Assembly: GCF_023078275.1 (NCBI RefSeq)
Contig: NC_062985.1
Location: 1,054,001 to 1,118,000, forward strand
Length of the DNA: 64,000 nt
Source: Leguminivora glycinivorella
Lineage: Eukaryota > Arthropoda > Insecta > Lepidoptera > Tortricidae
Direction: 5' to 3'
The notes under the pieces are model-generated. The model was not told the origin of the DNA. It did no database searches and saw only the letters and a list, made by a program, of their open reading frames with translations. The position numbers were made by a program, and so were the translations under genes. Below, in pieces: positions 32,312-33,109 of this stretch (its first letter is position 1; each line of letters begins with the position of its first letter).

Positions 32312-33109
32312 GGCATCGTAGTTCCCGAATGGATTGACCAATTTATATTTAGTTTTTTTTGTTTGAAAGCTGAATTAGTCAGGAGTGTTCTTAGCCATGT
32401 TTCATGAAAATCTGTCAACTATGTCAGGGGTTTTTACAAAATTTGAATTTTGTGGTTAGGTTATTGTATTTGCCTTACTCAAAAGACTACAGTCCTGCTC
32501 CGGGGATAAAATTCTGCAGTTCAAGCTGCTTGAAGAAAAAATTGGAAAGGTGTATGCCCAATCGTGGGTAGATGCTATTTACCATTTTTACAGAAAGTAG
32601 CCTATGCAATAGTAAACTATACACTAAATGCTATAGCACAATTCAGATTATTTTTGAATAGGTTTTAGACTAAACTGATACAAAAACGAACCAAAACTAT
32701 ATAGTAATGTAAGAGTCGAGTAAATTGCCTGTACCTAAGCTTTAAAGACATGTGAGAATCCAATACGGCCTGCGAATAGAAAGCAAACTTCCCTGTGACT
32801 CTCTAATTCAAAAATTTGCAGACAAGACCAATTTAATTCAATTTTAGAAGGACTACGTTTACACGTCCTTAATACACAATTCTAGAGGTTTACATTTCAA
32901 AAATATTGTTAAAACTACTGTTAAACAGTATTAGAATATTTTATTATTCAATGAAAGGCCTACAACATCATCTTATTAGAAAAATTATACAATTTCACTC
33001 ACTTTTTATAATCCGTCTGAAAGAACGCCCCGGACGCCGGATCGGTGGCAGGATACTCCACCTCGCCTTGAACCACTTTATCATTATTATAAGACGAATT
33101 ACTCGTCAT
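820..33109 (-). CDS. rb (AP3B): AP-3 complex subunit beta (beta3-adaptin), exons 1-16, 3' part outside window
   Basis: Large subunit of the AP-3 adaptor, which acts at endosomal/TGN membranes and sorts cargo to lysosomes and lysosome-related organelles such as pigment granules; the fly orthologue is the eye-colour gene ruby. Sixteen exons joined by GT-AG introns give 655 uninterrupted codons in one consistent phase chain. Landmarks: start MTSNSSYNNDKVV; the trunk signatures [35 protein letters not shown] and SPYVRKTAAHAIPKLYR; the acidic insert DSDEPFYESDSE; KPLLQSRNSGVVMAVAQLF; KLEILTNLATETSA. These are HEAT-like adaptin trunk helices in the order seen in animal beta3 subunits. Human AP3B1 is about 1,090 residues, so the serine-rich hinge and ear should lie left of base 820. 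The introns are unusually repeat-rich; the longest (19537 to 10748) holds a Helitron unit and four tRNA genes. Identification is by recalled family similarity. Confidence 0.95.
1185..1310 (+). mobile_element. LINE 3' end (RT C-terminal residues plus 3' UTR)
   Basis: Plus-strand frame reads CTFKSRVNRHLLGELTPS then stop, a LINE ORF2 C-terminus, followed by a 3' UTR with CTTTGGCTAGTCTGTGGCCA. Related 3' ends lie at 19370-19482 and 24895-25005. The insertion abuts AP-3 exon 15 on its downstream side. Confidence 0.6.
1317..1395 (-). CDS. rb (AP3B): AP-3 beta exon 15
   Basis: Codons about 576-602, reading DNELSKHKAEIFHVHKPKPP; the family has a 'LSK..K.IFL..KP.P' segment here. Acceptor TTTGCAG|GACAAC and donor CAAAG|GTATTA. 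Enters phase 0, leaves phase 1. Whichever copy of exon 14 is used must join to this exon. Confidence 0.9.
1587..1748 (-). pseudogene. Extra copy 4 of AP-3 exon 14 (acceptor AG lost)
   Basis: This is 162 bp, the same length as exon 14, with 54 open codons (VDNLISKMIGINIKLGIS, then the shared VCRYVMTLAHYDASYDVRDR) and a GTAACTG donor. At the acceptor the AG of the sister copies reads AA. The next AG is one base later and would start translation with TAG. It is therefore probably not spliced in, although the frame itself is intact. Confidence 0.75.
1814..1975 (-). other. Extra copy 3 of AP-3 exon 14 (splice-competent by sequence)
   Basis: This is 162 bp and 54 open codons, phase 0 on both sides, with acceptor TTTTGTAG and donor GTAACTG. 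It reads VDSLFSKMIGINIKLAISQ, then the shared 3' two-thirds. Differences include Pro to Leu in the QPDT motif and Asp to Gly in VRDRARM. Nothing in the sequence prevents its use as an alternative to exon 14. Loss of conserved residues hints at relaxed constraint. Confidence 0.6.
2041..2202 (-). other. Extra copy 2 of AP-3 exon 14 (best alternative-exon candidate)
   Basis: This is 162 bp, exactly the length of exon 14, with acceptor TTTTGTAG and donor GTGACTG, phase 0 to phase 0. It encodes VDSLFSKMIGINIKLAISQ followed by PDTILVCRYVMTLAHYDAS. The last ~100 bp are nearly identical to exon 14; the first ~55 bp are strongly diverged yet keep length, frame and no stops. Use in place of exon 14 would swap one trunk helix; use with it would add 54 residues. 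Expression is unknown. Confidence 0.65.
2268..2429 (-). CDS. rb (AP3B): AP-3 beta exon 14 (canonical copy)
   Basis: Codons 522-575, reading DELVKLQLLSLSVKLSIT, then LAHYDASYDVRDRARMLRR. This fits the family's 'DLVKLQILNL..KL.L' and 'YD.NYDIRDR.R' segments better than any downstream copy does, so it is taken as the canonical exon. Acceptor TTTTTCAG|GATGAA and donor CAG|GTAACTG. Phase 0 on both sides. Confidence 0.93.
2684..2860 (+). mobile_element. Helitron (Lep1-like) 5'-end fragment
   Basis: Begins TCCATACTAATATTATAAA, then a GTGTGTGTCTGTTTGTTTA tract and TTTTTTAAGTGGAGATAGTT, the 5' half of the short lepidopteran Helitron seen complete elsewhere in the window. The 3' hairpin and CTAG are missing; the copy breaks down in a C-run/G-run near 2811-2855. 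Confidence 0.65.
2930..3145 (+). repeat. GC-rich interspersed repeat
   Basis: Contains CAAAATGCCGCCATTCTAAA, CCGCGAACTCGCGGCCGCC and GTGAGCCGCCCCTG. Related sequence occurs at 20825-21020 (minus), 48880-49015 and 50925-51000. Function and class unknown. Confidence 0.5.
3146..3316 (-). repeat. Palindromic repeat, deleted relative of the 26666-26906 element
   Basis: On the minus strand it carries CTATATATGCCTGAAGAGG and GGCCTCC like the element at 26666, but the following CGAAAC segment is deleted. The arms TAATGAAACTACGGTTGTAG are inverted at both ends. Confidence 0.5.
3318..3532 (-). mobile_element. Short Helitron (Lep1-like), near complete
   Basis: On the minus strand it runs from the TTATAAATGGGAAAGTGTG 5' region to GCGAGCGAAGCCGCGGGC, the 3' hairpin, then AAAAGCTAGT with the terminal CTAG at 3318-3321. 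It carries the usual internal block with AAGTGGAGATAGTTGAAGG. Non-autonomous; no Rep/helicase. Confidence 0.7.
3535..3745 (+). repeat. Interspersed repeat with GACCGTGACGTCACTCAATTC
   Basis: AT-rich unit with CATCAGATAATTATAAGAAA, GACCGTGACGTCACTCAATT and GACAGTTCTTAAAAA-like ends. Other copies at 5220-5320 plus 5770-5935 (one copy split by two inserted repeats) and 23755-23995. Confidence 0.55.
3763..4085 (-). mobile_element. tRNA-headed SINE
   Basis: On the minus strand it starts with a tRNA-like head (TGGCCTAGCGGTAAGAGCG as A box; GGGTTCGAACCCGGCTCG as B box), followed by a body ending in TGGGAGCCTGGGGTCCGC, reversed, and GGATGATGATG-type ends. Sister copies: 31325-31620, 38396-38660, 47600-47960, 52810-52925, 55540-55765. 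Confidence 0.7.
4147..4626. mobile_element. PIF/Harbinger-like MITE interrupted by another TIR element
   Basis: Outer element: TAA target, then GGGCCCATTTAGACGG, ending in CCGTCTAAATCAGGCC and TTA. TIRs with TWA targets are typical of PIF/Harbinger. An uninterrupted copy is at 9279-9417. The insert (about 4258-4584) has ends CCTGTCAACCAAATTTTGGC and TTTGGTTGACGG; its sister copy is at 39525-39860. Confidence 0.65.
4652..4763 (-). CDS. rb (AP3B): AP-3 beta exon 13
   Basis: Codons about 484-521, reading RLAPNARAAAVWLVAEHG, then HPRAAAILAHMAGNFADQ; the family has 'VARASILWLIGE' here. Acceptor TGGTACAG|ATTGG and donor CAG|GTAAGTT. Enters phase 2, leaves phase 0 into exon 14. GC-rich compared with the flanking introns. 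Confidence 0.93.
4788..5212. mobile_element. TIR element containing a LINE 3' end
   Basis: Left end CAATTGGAACCCTAGGCCAC is inverted at the right end as GTGGACTAGGGTTCCAATTG. Inside, from about 4838, is a LINE 3' tail in minus orientation, starting with a TAGAA-type tandem tail (TAGAATAGAATAGAATAGAA). Confidence 0.55.
5313..5770 (+). repeat. Two head-to-tail copies of the 'ACCCCCGACGCAAAAACGA' family
   Basis: Copy A is 5313-5555 and copy B 5553-5770. Both run from the AACCCCCGACACAAAAACGA start to the ATGAAAATCGGTC core and share the CTGT-rich middle. The pair interrupts the GACGTCACTCAATTC repeat, whose halves flank it. Confidence 0.65.
5970..6316 (-). mobile_element. tRNA-headed SINE with GACCGCGGCG anticodon region
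   Basis: On the minus strand the head contains GGTAGTGGCCCTGCCTGCTA and CCCGGGTTCGAATCCCGGTA, then GTGATGAGCACAGATATTTG, TTTTCTATGTATATAAGTAT, and a tail that ends in TTTATTTATTTA repeats with an internal AGATCTGGAACAAGG segment. Other copies: 15300-15545, and 62298-62452 continued at 63774-63875. Confidence 0.75.
6363..6471 (-). CDS. rb (AP3B): AP-3 beta exon 12
   Basis: Codons about 448-484, reading EWVVCEAVVVVKRVVGGGA and ending ARAAKLLRSD. The family has 'EIVVAESVVVIKKLLQ' here; the insect version carries an unusual GGG run. Acceptor GTATCAG|AGTGG and donor ACAG|GTTAGA. Enters phase 1, leaves phase 2. Confidence 0.92.
6637..6905. mobile_element. PIF/Harbinger-like MITE carrying a nested 128-bp MITE
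   Basis: Outer: TAA, then GGGCCGGTTGAATCAAACC, and at the far end GTTGATGCAACTGGCCC then TAA. An intact paralogue without the insert is at 18941-19073. Inner element 6750-6877 (TCGCTTAACTTCAAACCTGG to GAAGTTAATCGACA) is flanked by CAAATGTG on both sides (6742-6749, 6878-6885), an 8-bp target duplication absent from the paralogue. Confidence 0.8.
7028..7230. repeat. MITE fragment plus GC-rich GGCGGCGGC tract
   Basis: Arm TTCGTATTTGTCATGCTAGT with a hairpin around TGTCAGTACATCTTGTACTG. It is followed by a very GC-rich tract (GGCGGCGGCGTAACGCCGG). A similar GC-rich tract is at 8620-8685, again beside the same MITE family. Confidence 0.5.
7330..8200 (+). pseudogene. Non-LTR retrotransposon reverse transcriptase, dead copy
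   Basis: Three pieces in shifting frames read as one RT: FVDLNKPFDTVSREGLYDVL (about 7385-7440), then 7452-7829 with RRGVRQGCVLAPTLFGIFFS, then 7829-8200 with NTKKTVIMVQG, VCYLGSTTTSN, KLSKRVWANNKLT and LLYASETWTTYSKQERRLNA. These are palm and thumb motifs of LINE RT. The catalytic box reads YAGDAALV rather than YADDAALV, so one essential Asp is Gly. An internal stop near 7829 and frame changes add to this. The endonuclease domain is missing. It lies in the AP-3 intron between exons 11 and 12. Confidence 0.85.
8570..8760. repeat. MITE fragment with GGCGGCGGCG tract
   Basis: Contains CGGCGGCGGCGGCGGCGCGC and the TTCGTACGTGTCCGTAAC / CGCACTACATCTGTATTAAC tail of the family at 7028 and 51005. 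The region 8200-8570 to its left shows nothing I can assign. Confidence 0.45.
8775..9012 (+). repeat. Interspersed repeat with TATG-type tail, 'GTGTGGTGACGGGTTAAGAA' family
   Basis: Starts GTGTGGTGACGGGTTAAGAA, includes GTGGCGTAGGCGAGAGGCTG and GATACAGGCGTGAT, and ends in GTATGTATG repeats, like a LINE or SINE 3' end. Copies: 45040-45285, 48013-48245, partial at 10795-10915 (minus) and 15130-15260. Confidence 0.6.
9043..9151 (-). CDS. rb (AP3B): AP-3 beta exon 11
   Basis: Codons 412-447, reading VFAGATIQAIGRLAVAIQG, then TCLNGLLKLLSSKD; the family has 'FAAATIQTIGRCA..I..VTDTCLNGLV.LLS'. Acceptor TTTTGTAG|GTG and donor GATG|GTAAGTT. Enters phase 0, leaves phase 1. Confidence 0.95.
9279..9417. 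mobile_element. PIF/Harbinger-like MITE, uninterrupted
   Basis: GGGCCCATTTAGACGGTACG at the left and GCCGTCTAAATCAGGCC then TTA at the right. It is the empty-site relative of the interrupted copy at 4147-4626. Confidence 0.65.
9436..9556. mobile_element. Perfectly palindromic 121-bp MITE
   Basis: Left GGGCCCCATTTCTCGAAAGA and right TTCGAGAAATGGGCCCC are inverted, with a second inverted pair inside (TAGTCTAATAATATTAG). No coding potential. The interval 9557-10260 is AT-rich with no feature seen. Confidence 0.6.
10262..10540 (-). pseudogene. Two truncated tandem copies of AP-3 exon 10
   Basis: Copies at about 10426-10540 and 10262-10372 repeat the 3' two-thirds of exon 10 (KLEILTNLSTETSAAVVL and CSDK before a GTATACC donor) with a period near 165 bp. 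Each lacks the first ~45 bp of the exon. The nearest upstream AG (CCTTAG or CCCTAG before ACTACC) puts them out of frame with a phase-0 join. The third copy also has changes at the donor end. They look like decaying duplicates. Confidence 0.8.
10590..10748 (-). CDS. rb (AP3B): AP-3 beta exon 10
   Basis: Codons 359-411, reading TLFEPFLKSFFVRNSDPTHL, KLLKLEILTNLATETSA and ending QTYVTCSDK. This is one of the most diagnostic beta3 blocks ('F.PYLKSF.VR..DPT.IK.LKLEILTNLA'). Acceptor TTTCAG|ACTC and donor AAG|GTATACC. Phase 0 on both sides. Confidence 0.97.
10795..11022 (-). repeat. Two abutting repeat fragments
   Basis: 10795-10915 is the reverse of the TATG-tailed repeat (CATACATACATACAATCACG start). 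10890-11022 is a partial reverse copy of the ATGAAAATCGGTC family. They fill the gap between exon 10 and the Helitron-bounded unit. Confidence 0.55.
11090..11935 (+). repeat. Left arm of the large inverted repeat
   Basis: Pairs with 13740-14590. Order: CTGAGACTTGGCACAGGTTG, GATCGGGAGGCATCGAGAGC, a G-run/C-run segment, TATACAAAATAGGGCATGCG, AATTTACATCGCCCGATAGG, then GGGTCAGCTTGCATTATTCG. Divergence from the other arm is modest, including small indels and an A-rich block. Confidence 0.85.
12480..13127. mobile_element. TIR element with TA target duplication, nested at the centre of the palindrome
   Basis: Left TACACCGTGTTTCACTTAAC and right end GGAAACACGGTGTA are inverted, each flanked by TA (12478-12479 and 13128-13129). 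TA targets suggest a Tc1/mariner-type non-autonomous element. The interior (TTTACGTGCCC, GCTGGTTACTTGGACG) has no long ORF. Between 13130 and 13740 I see nothing assignable. Confidence 0.65.
13740..14590 (-). repeat. Right arm of the large inverted repeat
   Basis: Reverse complement of 11090-11935, beginning TTGAGTGCCTTTACCTCACC and ending GCAGGGTTCCCATACAAGAC. It then passes into the standard 5' region of the short Helitron (14600-14746). Confidence 0.85.
14896..14977 (-). tRNA. tRNA-Ser(TGA), copy 1
   Basis: 82-nt serine tRNA with anticodon TGA (loop CTTGAAA), a long variable arm (GGGTACTACCC) and T arm GCAGGTTCGAATCCTGT. The acceptor stem has one A:C mismatch (5' GCTGAAG against 3' CCTCAGC), which the other copies lack. 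It may be less functional. Confidence 0.85.
15130..15545 (+). mobile_element. Repeat fragment followed by a tRNA-headed SINE
   Basis: 15130-15260 matches the TATG-tailed repeat. 15300-15545 is a SINE of the 5970 family, with TAGTGACCCTGCCTGCTGAG, CCCAGGTTCGAATCCCGGTA, GGTGAGCACAGATATTTGTT and TTTTCTATGTATATAAGTAT. Confidence 0.65.
15600..15825. mobile_element. Palindromic MITE with GGGACAAATCTCGACTGGGG end
   Basis: The left GACAAATCTCGACTGGGGGA is inverted at the right as CCCCCCAGTCGGGATTTGCC. A partial relative is at 60945-61100 (GGGCAAATCTCGACTGGGGG). Confidence 0.6.
15957..16038 (-). tRNA. tRNA-Ser(TGA), copy 2
   Basis: 82 nt with a fully paired acceptor stem (GCTGAGG/CCTCAGC), anticodon TGA and long variable arm. 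Identical in sequence to the two plus-strand copies. The stretch 16040-16385 on its right shows nothing else. Confidence 0.92.
16385..16530 (-). mobile_element. LINE 3' end, minus orientation
   Basis: Starts with a T-run (16391-16400), then ACTACGTCGGTGGCAAACAA and GCCTGATAGAAAGCTGTCAA. It is the reverse of the 3' UTR at 1-260. Confidence 0.6.
16540..16865. mobile_element. Palindromic repeat with AAAAGTGTCCCAGAA
   Basis: Outer T-rich/A-rich arms with paired CTCAGAATCACGAGTACTTT and GTGATTCTGAGTAG. It contains GGGAGACAAAAAGTGTCCCA and a matching GGGACAATTTTGTTAAC. A sister unit is at 45725-46050. Confidence 0.55.
16995..17076 (+). tRNA. tRNA-Ser(TGA), copy 3
   Basis: 82 nt from GCTGAGGTGTCCGAGTGG to CTGTCCTCAGCG, anticodon TGA. 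A T-run follows (17081-17089), as expected of a Pol III terminator. Confidence 0.93.
17081..17089 (+). terminator. Pol III T-run after tRNA-Ser copy 3
   Basis: Nine T begin four bases after the tRNA 3' end, the usual Pol III stop. Copy 4 has a similar run of T at about 18768-18777. Confidence 0.7.
17215..17450 (-). mobile_element. LINE 3' UTR fragment
   Basis: Begins with a GAAATGAAATATTTATGAAA tandem tail, then AAGCTACGCCGGCTCTAACC and CCCCCTCAGTTGGAGGGGGT, a small hairpin. The layout matches 3' UTR and tail of a LINE in minus orientation. No RT residues remain. 17450-17800 shows nothing assignable. Confidence 0.45.
17800..18175 (+). repeat. Repeat with ATTG tail, then a MITE fragment
   Basis: 17870-18000 shares GGTCGGCATTATGCTGAGAC and CGGGACCATTTCGTGATAAA with 28480-28650. 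It ends in ATTGATTGATTG repeats near 18045-18070, a LINE-type tail. 18080-18175 then carries the AGCATGACAAATTGG MITE arm. Confidence 0.5.
18217..18373. mobile_element. Palindromic MITE with CGTAGCCGAATGGCATTTC arm
   Basis: Left CCCGTAGCCGAATGGCATTT and right GTGCCATTCGGCTAG are inverted. The core has GATAGAGATAGATATCTACT and GCGTTTCGTTTCG. Sister copies are 46421-46578 and 60743-60915; a fragment is at 27172-27262. Confidence 0.7.
18406..18584 (-). mobile_element. Short Helitron (Lep1-like)
   Basis: CTAG at 18406-18409, then the hairpin region TTTTGCCCGCGGATTCGCTA, the AAGTGGAGATAGTTGAAAGG block and the TCCATACTATAATATTATAG 5' end. About 180 bp, non-autonomous. Confidence 0.7.
18683..18764 (+). 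tRNA. tRNA-Ser(TGA), copy 4
   Basis: 82 nt, sequence as in copies 2 and 3, anticodon TGA, T-run downstream. It lies in the outer inverted arm that pairs with copy 1. Confidence 0.93.
18941..19073. mobile_element. PIF/Harbinger-like MITE, empty-site paralogue
   Basis: TAA, then GGGCCGGTTGCATCAAACCG, ending GTTGGTGCAAGTGGCCC and TAA. It shows the sequence of the 6637 element before the nested insertion. Confidence 0.75.
19084..19482 (+). repeat. 'ACCCCCGACGCAAAAACGA' repeat followed by a LINE 3' end
   Basis: 19084-19360 carries an extended CTGT-rich middle. 19370-19482 has AATGGGCTTACTCTTGGCCA and AGCTCGCCCAGAAGCCTGTT, the reverse of the LINE 3' end at 1185. Confidence 0.6.
19537..19646 (-). 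CDS. rb (AP3B): AP-3 beta exon 9
   Basis: Codons about 322-358, reading AQELAPVAKAMIRLLRAPV, then VEVQSVVLNSIASLTVNKR; the family has 'KSLVRLLRS.REVQYIVLQNIA'. Acceptor ACACAG|CGCAA and donor CGA|GTAAGTA. Enters phase 1, leaves phase 0. Confidence 0.94.
19665..20345 (+). repeat. Two tandem copies of the 'ATGGCGCTAATATTAATATT' repeat
   Basis: Both copies run TAACTCCGTATAGACA, AAAACGTACCTCAG, GTGACGCTCGGATAGATGGC and GAATATGGGCCAAATTGTCA. The second (19978-20345) has a further insert with GGTTAACCCTCGGGTTAACT near 20150-20245. Related: 27660-27800, 28330-28470 and 61560-62275. Confidence 0.6.
20361..20558. mobile_element. Hairpin retro-element-like repeat with 18-bp target duplication
   Basis: The unit starts ACTATAAAACTCCCGTGAG and has arms AAGCGGGTTACTCACGTATT inverted around GACCGAAACATGTCGAACGC. 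It is flanked by GATTTTATATTTATTTTA at 20362-20379 and 20541-20558, an exact 18-bp duplication. See 26666 and 53029. Confidence 0.75.
20560..20800 (-). pseudogene. LINE reverse-transcriptase C-terminal remnant
   Basis: Minus frame reads SLGSGRPRRTCLDQIRTILQ, then STRNRRACMRNVMKVCEAK and TPLGKRRDCMY. This resembles the C-terminal tail after the RT of some insect LINEs ('GRP++TW.DQ'). No catalytic part is present. Confidence 0.6.
20825..21020 (-). repeat. GC-rich interspersed repeat, reverse copy
   Basis: Reverse of 2930-3145: AGGGGCGGCTCACTCCGCGA, CCGGCGGCCGCGAGTTCGCG and AATGGCGGCATTTTG. It ends within 20 bp of exon 8. Confidence 0.5.
21040..21131 (-). CDS. rb (AP3B): AP-3 beta exon 8
   Basis: Codons about 291-321, reading RLLLRAAKPLLQSRNSGVV and MAVAQLFYHAGP; the family has 'LL+...KPLLQSRN.AVVMAVAQLY'. 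Acceptor CTCACAG|ATTGC and donor CCAG|GTGACC. Enters phase 2, leaves phase 1. Confidence 0.96.
21215..21345 (+). repeat. Partial 'AACCGGCCAAGAGCG...GGGTTCCGTA' repeat
   Basis: Begins AAAAACCGGCCAAGAGCGTG and includes CTCAGTGTAGGGTTCCGTAG. Fuller copies are 29640-30178, 34448-35385 and 37747-39378. The interval 21345-21925 is AT-rich with nothing recognised. Confidence 0.55.
21925..22942. mobile_element. 1-kb non-autonomous TIR element
   Basis: Left TAATTGGACAGTGTTATGGA and right TCCATAACACCGTCCAATTA are inverted over about 27 bp, with TA at each edge as a likely target. The interior repeats CGCTTGATTC-like motifs at 22142, 22221 and 22785. No transposase ORF. Confidence 0.65.
23048..23154 (-). 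CDS. rb (AP3B): AP-3 beta exon 7 (acidic insert)
   Basis: Codons 256-291, reading QYSTDSDEPFYESDSETDG, then VPKKRPQRAAPLDPDHR. It matches the acidic/lysine-rich loop of beta3 trunks ('FYESDDD...KK..YTMDPDHR'). Acceptor TTTTAG|CAATA and donor CACAG|GTGTTT. Enters phase 0, leaves phase 2. Flanking intron is quiet: 23160-23750 has no recognised repeat. Confidence 0.95.
23755..23995 (+). repeat. Repeat with TGACCGTGACGTCACTC
   Basis: Same family as 3535-3745, with TTAATAAGTCGAAGAGAAAA, TTGACCGTGACGTCACTCC and GACAGTTCTTAAAAAAAAGC. Confidence 0.5.
24091..24196 (-). CDS. rb (AP3B): AP-3 beta exon 6
   Basis: Codons about 220-255, reading KICSLLADVDEWGQLTLLN, then VLTVYAKTFFPDPNDE; the family has 'KLCNLLVDVEEWGQVVII..LTRYARTQF'. 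Acceptor TTTCCAG|AAAAA and donor GAG|GTAAAC. Enters phase 2, leaves phase 0. Confidence 0.96.
24225..24325 (+). mobile_element. LINE 3' end
   Basis: GACCGCTTTACATCAGGCGG, CCGTATACTTGTTTGCCACC and an A-run near 24314, the same 3' UTR as 1-260. Confidence 0.55.
24895..25005 (+). mobile_element. LINE 3' end
   Basis: CCTTCAAATCAGAGGTGAAC, GGCGAGCTCACTCCATCGTA and GCCAAGAGTAAGCCCATTTA, as at 1185-1310. The stretch 24325-24895 shows nothing assignable. Confidence 0.55.
25212..26149 (+). pseudogene. Intronless 7-transmembrane receptor-like gene with one frameshift
   Basis: The first ATG is at 25212. Part 1 runs to a stop at 25563-25565; part 2 is in another frame from about 25547 to 26149. The switch falls between TM2 and TM3. 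The N-terminus has NNTT, a glycosylation motif, and a Tyr/Asp/Glu-rich stretch (YDYEFYEYEESQDSEDYEYY). Hydrophobic helices: LLLLVSMFSLIFSVISWIVL (TM1), FTNIILSIFIYIVCNILIV (TM2), YTIFLNFILMWMYVASVMFY (TM3), WIANIFVFFFSLSKSI (TM4), IINVIIYILTGLFSILSLAN (TM5), VLIAILYFTSGGLSSVIMII (TM6), MYVLFVVNCLVINIFFLCF (TM7). The Cys before TM3 and the NF..MWM pattern recall class B/Methuselah-like receptors, though no Cys-rich ectodomain is present. It sits inside an AP-3 intron on the opposite strand. No short GT-AG intron explains the shift, so it is a recent pseudogene or an assembly error. Confidence 0.6.
26218..26223 (+). promoter_or_regulatory. Polyadenylation signal AATAAA
   Basis: AATAAA lies about 70 bases after the 7TM gene's stop, a sensible distance for its 3' end. 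It supports a transcription unit, though the hexamer is common in AT-rich DNA. Confidence 0.4.
26266..26386. repeat. 120-bp palindrome downstream of the 7TM gene
   Basis: TCATAAATAAGTGATGATTT at the left is inverted as AAATCACTTATTTATGAC at the right, with ATATCTTGTC / GACAAGGTAC inside. Likely a small MITE. 26387-26660 holds an unrecognised segment with GCGGCAACCTGCCGAA-like GC-rich sequence. Confidence 0.5.
26666..26906. mobile_element. Hairpin repeat with 10-bp target duplication and hammerhead-like core
   Basis: Flanked by TAAATATACT at 26666-26675 and 26897-26906. The head AAACTTTCGTGAGACATATT is related to the heads at 20381 and 53045. Arms GAATCTACGGTTGTACTCAC are inverted around two copies of GACATGTTTCGGGCC in opposite senses. 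Confidence 0.7.
26816..26851 (+). ncRNA. Hammerhead-ribozyme-like motif (candidate)
   Basis: CTGAAGA (26816-26822) fits the CUGANGA core. A stem-loop follows (GGG.CC / GG.CCC, loop TCCGAATT, one bulged G). Next come GAAAC (26842-26846) and ATGTC, giving a minimal stem III (AC-AU-GU) and cleavage after C 26851. Stem I would form between TATATGC and GCAGCAATA, with three clear pairs. This is the layout of type I hammerheads with short stem III known from Penelope-like elements. Activity is unproven. Confidence 0.4.
26972..27115 (-). CDS. rb (AP3B): AP-3 beta exon 5
   Basis: Codons about 172-219, reading LDPEQKEELVSIIDKLLSD, then KAPLVVGSAAMAFTEVCPE and RMSLIHRSY. The family has 'SLDPEQKE.LIE.IEKLL.DKSTLVAGSVVMAFEEVCP'. 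Acceptor CTTACAG|CCTAG and donor TATAG|GTAAG. Enters and leaves phase 2. Confidence 0.97.
   Translation of the reverse strand, partial: PRPGAERRASVDNRQVIVRQGSFSRRLGCYGLHRSVSRTDESHTPQL
27385..27645. repeat. Pair of tRNA-like sequences in inverted orientation
   Basis: 27390-27475 (minus) and 27535-27632 (plus) both read TTGGTGGCTCAGTTRGCAGA, GCGCTGGAGTATCGATCCAG, then GTGAGTTCAAGTCTCACCC. They carry an A box, B box and a GTATCGA loop, and face each other across about 55 bp with GGAAAATTTCGCTGGCTTGG on both sides. The putative anticodon ATC is not normal. Likely a tRNA-derived fold-back repeat, not a working tRNA. Confidence 0.55.
27660..28655 (+). repeat. Mosaic of repeat fragments
   Basis: 27665-27780 and 28325-28470 are pieces of the 'ATGGCGCTAATATT' family (AGTTACTGTCAAAGTAAAAT; AGCCGAGCGTACCCCAAAGG). 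28480-28650 matches 17870-18000 and ends in TTGATTGATT. The middle, 27800-28320, is not recognised; it has GTTTTCAACTGACAGCGATT. Confidence 0.45.
28658..28890 (-). mobile_element. Short Helitron (Lep1-like)
   Basis: CTAG at 28658, TTTTGCCCGCGGCTTCGCTC hairpin, a C-run, the GTGGAGATAGTTGAAGTGA block and GGGAAAGTGTGTGTGTC. The extreme 5' end is altered (TTATTACAAG). Confidence 0.65.
29205..29447 (-). repeat. 'CAGTACAGAT' palindromic repeat
   Basis: Contains ATTAAAACACGACCGAAGGG, GAGTTACGAATTTCC and TCAGTACAGATGAGCC, with an inverted ATCTGTACTGAAAAA at the right edge, directly beside the donor of exon 4. Copies: 37480-37715, 41805-41990 (plus), 43140-43290 (plus). Confidence 0.6.
29452..29612 (-). 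CDS. rb (AP3B): AP-3 beta exon 4
   Basis: Codons 119-171, reading [18 protein letters not shown], then VPMIVPIVMLAIRDSASDM and SPYVRKTAAHAIPKLY, near-diagnostic for beta3. Acceptor TTCCAG|GATCC and donor ACAG|GTACAA. Enters phase 0, leaves phase 2. The downstream intron starts inside a MITE arm. Confidence 0.98.
29640..30178 (+). repeat. 'AACCGGCCAAGAGC...GGGTTCCGTA' repeat, full copy
   Basis: Starts AAAACCGGCCAAGAGCATGT, then GGGTTCCGTAGTTTTTCGTA. It ends GGACAGACGGACAGACAGAC and GACTACGGAACCCTAAAAA, so the GGGTTCCGTAG motif is inverted at the two ends. Non-coding. Confidence 0.6.
30205..30412 (-). repeat. 'ACCCCCGACGCAAAAACGA' family, minus orientation, decayed
   Basis: Reverse of the family at 556, with AACCCCAAAATTGTAATTTT at its left, a shortened CTGT region and CACCCCGTCGTTTTTGCG at its right. 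Confidence 0.55.
30605..30775 (-). pseudogene. Decayed duplicate of AP-3 exon 3
   Basis: The minus strand reads [14 protein letters not shown] with frame breaks before and after, against intact exon 3 at 31136-31274. A 2-nt deletion (GTATGTACC for GTATGTGTACC) and an insert after TTAGCAG break the frame. Flanking intron is duplicated too (TGCCAAAAAGTGAGATGATA against TGTCAAAAAGTGAGGTGAAA). Confidence 0.8.
31136..31274 (-). CDS. rb (AP3B): AP-3 beta exon 3
   Basis: Codons 72-118, reading FPAVVKNVVSKNIEVKKLV, then [20 protein letters not shown] and TFQRALK, almost as in vertebrate AP3B. Acceptor CTTTTAG|CTTCC and donor CAAG|GTATTT. Enters phase 2, leaves phase 0. Confidence 0.98.
31325..31620 (-). 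mobile_element. tRNA-headed SINE, head decayed
   Basis: Same body as 3763-4085 (CATCATCCTCCTGGCTTTTG, GGTCCGCTTTGACAACTAAT, CCTCACGATGTTTTCCTTCA). The tRNA-like head is shortened, ending TTGCTAGGCCACCAGTGCTT. Confidence 0.6.
32009..32116 (-). CDS. rb (AP3B): AP-3 beta exon 2
   Basis: Codons about 36-71, reading NEDLKMMLDGSKDSLKLEAM, then KRIIGLIAKGRDASDL; the family has 'LK.ML..NKDS.KL.AMKRI.GMIAKGK.AS.LF'. Acceptor TTTTCAG|GAATG and donor CCT|GTAAGT. Enters and leaves phase 2. 31620-31980 is AT-rich intron without features. Confidence 0.97.
32238..32465 (+). repeat. 'ACCCCCGACGCAAAAACGA' family copy
   Basis: AACCCCCAACAGAAAAATGA start, CTGT-rich middle, ATGTTTCATGAAAATCTGTC and TTTTGTGGTTAGGTTATT end. 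32466-33000 is intron with nothing recognised. Confidence 0.6.
33003..33109 (-). CDS. rb (AP3B): AP-3 beta exon 1 (start codon)
   Basis: Begins ATG at 33109-33107, context AGCTGAAAATGACG. Reads MTSNSSYNNDKVVQGEVEYP, then ATDPASGAFFQTDYKK. The 'S.GAFF..D.KK' ending joins directly to NEDLK in exon 2. Donor AAAAA|GTGAGTG, phase 2. In-frame stop TAG just upstream (TTTAGCTGAAAATG) supports this start. Confidence 0.93.
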